Assembly: GCA_963555705.1 (NCBI GenBank)
Contig: OY743172.1
Coordinates: forward strand, 25,915,446 to 25,979,445
Direction of reading: 5' to 3'
DNA length: 64,000 nucleotides
DNA from: Ligustrum vulgare
Lineage: Eukaryota; Streptophyta; Magnoliopsida; Lamiales; Oleaceae
How positions within the stretch are numbered: position 1 is the first letter of the stretch; every line of letters starts with the position of its first letter. The notes beneath the pieces are model-generated. The model worked only from the letters and a program-made list of their open reading frames with translations, had not been told where the DNA came from and did no database searches. Both the position numbers and the translations under genes were made by a program. Positions 59,561 through 64,000 of the stretch are shown piece by piece.

Positions 59561-59724
59561 CAAACTTGCAAATTTCATCGGTTGATTAGCACATGGTTGA
59601 AGGCAAGAAGGAGAAGTCCACATTCTTCTTTCCAGTAAATTCTAAATTTCTGATGATTATTGTGTGAAGTTCTCAACAAAATATATTCACTGGCCAGGTG
59701 CCTTAGAAGGCTCTAATACCATTT

Positions 59725-60197
59725 TGATGATTTTACAGTAGAAAATGACTCACTTATTGACGAAAAATTAATTTCCTCTCTCGGATGCCTCCTCATATTT
59801 CGACTTCTTCTTCCTATTTCTGTCTTGCCAACTTCACTTCTCACAGTTATATCTTCCTTCCAGCTCAAACTTTAGCCTCTTGGTTCAGAGTACAGCCTTT
59901 CTAAAAGGATAGAAGAAGTCATATCTCGATCTCTAGAATTGTCATCGAAAAAATTGGATCTCAATATCACACACACCGCTCCTATTTCAAGCCAATGTAT
60001 ACAAGAAGTTTTCTTGGATAACAAAGTTTTTTCAAGGGAGTGAGTACCATAGCATAATTTGTAGAACGTATAGAAACTAGAGAGCAAAATTCAAAACCCT
60101 TTTTGACCCCTGACGAATTGCCAACCAAAAATAGCCCTTTGAAAAATCAATTTCCAACCATAGATCAAAATCAAATGGCTAATTTTAACACGAGATA
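59725..60197 (-). repeat. 5' LTR of copia element 5
   Basis: Next to primer site TGGTATTAGAGCC; aligned by eye with 54302-54780, with many differences, which implies great age. Confidence 0.75.
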
Positions 60198-60204
60198 AAC
60201 ACAC

Positions 60205-61735
60205 TGATAGCCCAAGATAAATTAACCAAGAGGGAGGTGAATTGGTTTTACAAAACTTTTTCGATGAATACTCTTAAGTTTGATACAATCAATCAATTAT
60301 GGACAATAAATAATTAGGAGCACTAAACTTATCAAGGTAATGAGATAGAGATAAAAGAACTTAGACAATATACCAAATGCTACTAAATAAAGATACTGCA
60401 CAATTATGAAATAATGAAATAAATACTAGTGCAATGGAAGTAAGTAAAAAGGAATAAGAGAGTGCAAACGATGATTTAAGGAGGTTCAATCAACCAACGT
60501 GATCTACGTCCTCCATTACCGAGCTCTCCGTCACGAGTAAGATCAAATCCACTATATTGATAACTTACAACAAGGAGTATCGAATTCTTAAGTGACTTAC
60601 AATAAGGAGCACTTATCCTTAGGTGACTTTACAACAAGGAGTACCTATCCTTTACAATCGAGTTTTCACAAGGATCTCAAAACCATAGACAAAATACAAA
60701 TGAGAATTTTACAATTGAATAAACTCTCTTAAAAAATGATATGATCAAGTCAAGTATATTGAGAGTTTTAGGATAACACTTCAATAGATAGCAAATATTT
60801 AAAACTCAAGCGTTTATGAAAACTTTGATAAATGATATGAAATAATTTTGCTTGAATAAAAGTTTTTCAACCAATGATCTATCTTTCCAAATAATACTAG
60901 TTAAGTATGAAGAGAGATATACACTTCAATATAAGTGTTTGGTAATGAAGAACTCAATCAAAGATCAAAAGTAAAATGAGAGTAGTGAGTTTTCTTCAAT
61001 GTTGAATTCTTCATAAAAATATGTAAATGATTTTGATCAATCAAGAATTACTTTGCAATAAATGAAATATAATATAAAATCAAGTAAGCTCAATGATTTT
61101 TCAAGTGAATATTGCTCTCTTAATTGCTCTAGTGGTTGGTGAATTTGAATGCAAGAGATTGACTATTTATAGATCAAGAAAAATCAAGCTCATGCACTTT
61201 CGGTCGACCAACACTAGACTTTCGATCGATCGAAATATTGTAGCCGTTGAGAAATTTTAAACCGTTAGACTTTCGGCTGAGTAGATACATTCGGTCGATC
61301 AAACTTTCGGTCGATCAGGATACTTTCGGTCGACCGAAATAGTAAATTTTGGAATTTTTTTTTATATCAAAAAGTTCATTTTTTCAAAATCTATTTCATG
61401 TTGTGATTTTAAAAATCATTTTTATGCAAGTAATGATTTTATGAAAAATATTTTGAGCTTTATGAATTTGCTAAAAATTGAAGTCGATACCTTTACAAAT
61501 GAGTTGAAATTTTTCAACAAAAATATTCTAAAACTTTAGTCTTCGGTCTTCGAAAATCTTGTTCACTTCAAATCTCTTTTTGATTGCTTTGTACTTCAAT
61601 AGATGACGATTTGGGTCTCGAAATTCTCAAATGACATATATATGATAAAACTCAAGAATTGAAACAATTAGTAATACAAGATATTTCGTTTGTTTTAATC
61701 AAAACAATATATACATGAATAATCATAGGTCAACA
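60205..61735 (-). repeat. 3' LTR of the Sirevirus-like element
   Basis: 1531 bp, edges set by TG/CA and the polypurine tract. It contains a cluster of palindromic words between 61198 and 61340, including perfect tttcgatcgatcgaaa (61220-61235) and tttcggtcgaccgaaa (61324-61339). The partner LTR is outside the window. Confidence 0.68.
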
Positions 61736-62430
61736 ATTTCCTCCTTTTTGATTATGACAAACAATATGATTTGTATTTCATGGGATCGAAAGAAAATGAT
61801 GAAATATATATGTGAGTACATATTCCCCCTTTCTTTTGCAATATATTCTCCATTTCTATCATAATATAGCAAGATCAAATTATAGAAAGGTCAAATCTTA
61901 TCAATTATCTCTTCCCCCTTTTGGCATAAGTAAAAAGTGCCAAGTAGCCTCAATACATATGTGAATAATCGTGTAAGCACAATGAGGAATCACAAGTTTG
62001 ATATCACAAATGTAATCAAGTTTCCCCTTAATAGAATACTTATAGCTTGAAGTTAGTTTGAATGCATATAAATCGATGTAATGTATAGGATTGTGGAATC
62101 ATAATGTCATGTAAGCACCAACACACGTTGTTTCATTTTTCGGGAAAAAAATTTGGCATGGATTCCCCGTATTTCGTACAAACCGATAAGAACATGATCT
62201 TAGCATACATATTTTACCTATACTTCAATATCTTCACATCACATCACAACGCAACAACATATCAAAATATAACATTTCAACCAAAATATGCAAATCAAGA
62301 GACATAAGTAACATTAACTCTTAAAATATCTAAGTGAACAAAGGTTGAAAATTCATAACTACCAAAATAGATTGAAAGAGATATTAAGATTTGTGTCAAA
62401 AAAAAAGAAAAGATCATAGTGTGGAGAATG
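61736..62430 (-). other. 3' untranslated part of the Sirevirus-like element
   Basis: Non-coding, with the repeated purine-rich blocks described for the element. No ORF of note. Confidence 0.55.
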
Positions 62431-63734
62431 TCATGCATCCGGTGGTGGAGGTGGGACTCGAGGGTAGATAGCATACATATGTTCAAAGATCTCCTCTTGA
62501 GATAAGTGCATTTGTGCCACTATTTAACCAAGTACTTGCACTGTAGTGGTAAGAGAGTCAATGTGTTCGCTCAAGAGGTTGTATTGATCCTCCGTGATGT
62601 ATCGTCTGGCGGATGGTGCAACTTGTGGAGTCCTCGTCCCTTGTCTTGGTCTATGTGTCTGCTCAAGAGGTTGTATTGATCCTCAGTGATGTATCGTCCG
62701 GCGGATGGTGCAACTTGTGGAATCCTCGTCCCTTGTCTTGGTCTAGGAGAGTCATTGCCACCTCCGTCATCATCACCATCACCATCGTCACCCGCATCCG
62801 TACCATCATGACCTTCCCCCTCATCTACACCCACATCTTCACCAACGTTCACTGCTTCTTCCGCTTCTTCTCCATCAAAAGGCCAAGTGGTGGGACTCGA
62901 AGCATTGTCAAATCCTTACGTGTGACATACCCATTGCCCGACACCCTTGGTAATTTTCATGTGTTTGAGGGTGTGGAGATTTATGACGTCGGTGTGTTTG
63001 GGTTTAAGAATAGGTTCATTTTCTAGTGGCACTTTGAAGTAGTTGAAGATTTTGCTAAAGAGCTCCCATATGGTGGGGCTATGATGCACGGAGAAGAGTG
63101 AACGTGTTGAACATGCTTCATAAAGATATATGGAAAGTCCAATTTTCGTCCAACAAGTAGAGAGTCAAGATGAAAAAGATTAAGATGATTGACTTCGTCA
63201 AAGTGACCACTCCTAGGCGTTATAATATGTGCAATTGCACGGTGAAGAATTTTGCATGGAATTGTAAGATGATTGAGAGTCAACTTCATGGTGGTAGTGA
63301 GTGGTCGGGAGGTGACACGACAACACGCCTCAAGCTCATTGTATCCATCAAACCTAAGGGGGTAATGTGTAACATAAGCACGATTGTCACATGCTTCTAA
63401 ACCTAGAAGGGGCCGAAGTAAGGCTTGGTTGATAGTAATCGCTTTATCCTTTACATGACTCACTATTTCATTTTAATAGAATGTAGCTTTGCTAAAAAAA
63501 TCCCTTAATTAGTATAGGGTAGGTAGTCTCATTAATTGTAACAACACTAGTCCAACCTATACACTCAAAGAGTTCCTCAATTTTAAAGGAAGGTGCTTGT
63601 GTATAGAATTCAAGAAAATCGATGGACTTACCAAGAAGAATAGGATAATCGGAGAAGCGTTCGGGCAATGGGGCATTCTCCTCAACGTTGGATGAGCTTG
63701 CTTGGCCTTTCTTCGTCCTTTTCTTGGGAGGCAT
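62431..63734 (-). pseudogene. Env-like/plant-transposon-protein ORF, broken
   Basis: Starts MPPKKRTKKGQASSS at 63734, followed by an acidic and hydrophobic segment (FSDYPILLGKSIDFLEF, ELFECIGWTSVV). A shift in a seven-T run near 63493-63499 and a stop near 63476 break it. The next part (63023-63463) has HRAIAHIITPRSGHFDE and LLVGRKLDFPYIFMKHV, typical of the 'putative plant transposon protein' domain found in extra ORFs of plant LTR elements. Further shifts, an acidic D/G-rich tail (62755-62850), a 92-bp duplication and a late TAA precede the stop at 62431-62433. The domain name is from memory; its true function is unknown. Confidence 0.65.
62561..62744 (-). repeat. 92-bp tandem duplication in the env-like ORF
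   Basis: Two adjacent copies (62561-62652, 62653-62744) differ at a few bases (ttcgc/tctgc, tccgtg/tcagtg, gtctgg/gtccgg). 92 is not a multiple of three, so the duplication shifts the reading frame. Confidence 0.85.
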
Positions 63735-64000
63735 TGTAAAATTCGAGTTTTTGGAAGCAACTAGTGAAGAGATTATTGAATTTCTTGAAAATTTTGGTGC
63801 AAATGGTAGGAGATGATGGAAAAAGAGTAGTATTAGAGGGTTTAAGTATAGAGTGGTAATTTGAGCGGAGTGAAAATGAATTTAAATGAGAAATATGGGA
63901 ACTTTCGTGTTTTTGCCCCCAAAGATTAGGGTTTTGATGTTTCTTGGTGAATTTTGAAGGGAAAAATCAAGATTTTGATATAGACGATAATGGGTAACAA

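Larger units (their letters stand above)
54302..60197 (-). mobile_element. Old Ty1/copia element 5
   Basis: Diverged LTR copies of about 475 bp (54302-54780 and 59725-60197) share many blocks, such as ggatagaagaagtc, ctcctatttcaa and ccaaccaaaaa. The primer site on the minus strand, TGGTATTAGAGCC (59709-59721), abuts the right copy. Pol remnants lie at 58640-59560. The 3.7-kb interior left of pol has no recognisable genes and may include other insertions. Outer edges are approximate and no target duplication was found. Confidence 0.78.
60205..64000 (-). mobile_element. Sirevirus-like LTR element, 3' part (runs off window)
   Basis: The 3' LTR 60205-61735 has TG/CA ends on the minus strand (TGTTGACCTATG to GGGCTATCA). 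It is preceded on that strand by a polypurine tract (aaaaaggaggaaat, 61736-61749) and by further purine blocks (aaagaaagggggaat near 61825-61840, ccaaaagggggaagag near 61910-61925). Repeated polypurine-like blocks upstream of the 3' LTR and an additional ORF there are known Sirevirus features. The pol genes would lie beyond 64000, so the assignment is tentative. Confidence 0.65.

Noticed and set aside
1..64000. tRNA and rRNA genes
   Set aside because: No B-box-type gttcgaatcc with a cloverleaf context and no rRNA motifs were seen on either strand by eye; a tRNAscan run would settle this.

Overview
The window reads as nuclear DNA of a flowering plant, probably a eudicot. It is AT-rich, its genes are split by introns, it carries a canonical miR172 precursor, and it is crowded with plant-type LTR retrotransposons and MITEs. 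I cannot name the species. Three host loci are well supported: a MIR172 hairpin (+ strand, 8956-9093), a complete eight-exon gene for the plastid chaperonin subunit Cpn60-alpha (- strand, 23499-27615), and a complete eleven-exon gene for an organelle-type GET3/ArsA ATPase (- strand, 41315-53795). All exon joins of the two protein genes were checked for phase. They give 589 and 390 residues, with family motifs in the right places.

Layout. 0.2-5.2 kb: decayed Ty1/copia element (- strand). 5.6-7.7 kb: degenerate tandem repeats with a Tourist-like MITE. 8.2-9.5 kb: MIR172. 10.7-12.1 kb: Mutator-like element with long inverted repeats that carries leucine-rich-repeat gene fragments (Pack-MULE type). 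13.0-18.2 kb: second decayed copia element (- strand) with a truncated 5' LTR. 19.0-22.8 kb: DNA-transposon relics, namely two GC-rich hAT-like elements with 8-bp target duplications and a nest of Stowaway-like MITEs. 23.5-27.6 kb: CPN60A. 28.6-29.9 kb: FAR1-related pseudogene. 31.4-41.1 kb: a young copia element (+ strand) whose gag is interrupted by a complete gag-protease-only element (32.6-36.4 kb).

41.3-53.8 kb is the GET3 gene. Its last intron holds a copia derivative (42.1-48.1 kb) that itself contains a small LTR element, a deletion derivative of the gag-protease family and a TRIM. 54.3-60.2 kb: old copia remnant. 60.2-64.0 kb: the 3' end of a Sirevirus-like element with a broken env-like/plant-transposon-protein ORF, running off the window.

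There is no operon-like unit. The two protein genes both serve organelle proteostasis (plastid chaperonin folding; targeting-factor ATPase), but nothing in the sequence shows that their proximity is functional. The most unusual signals are these: (i) the 31.4-41.1 kb copia element has no recognisable tRNA primer site, but the sequence just inside its 5' LTR is complementary over 14 nt to a site in its own 3' LTR, suggesting self-priming; (ii) that element's two LTRs share identical outer parts but unrelated middles; (iii) three unrelated retroelements carry clusters of short palindromes; (iv) an element reduced to 18 bp of 5' LTR, a polypurine tract and a 3' LTR still has an intact target duplication.
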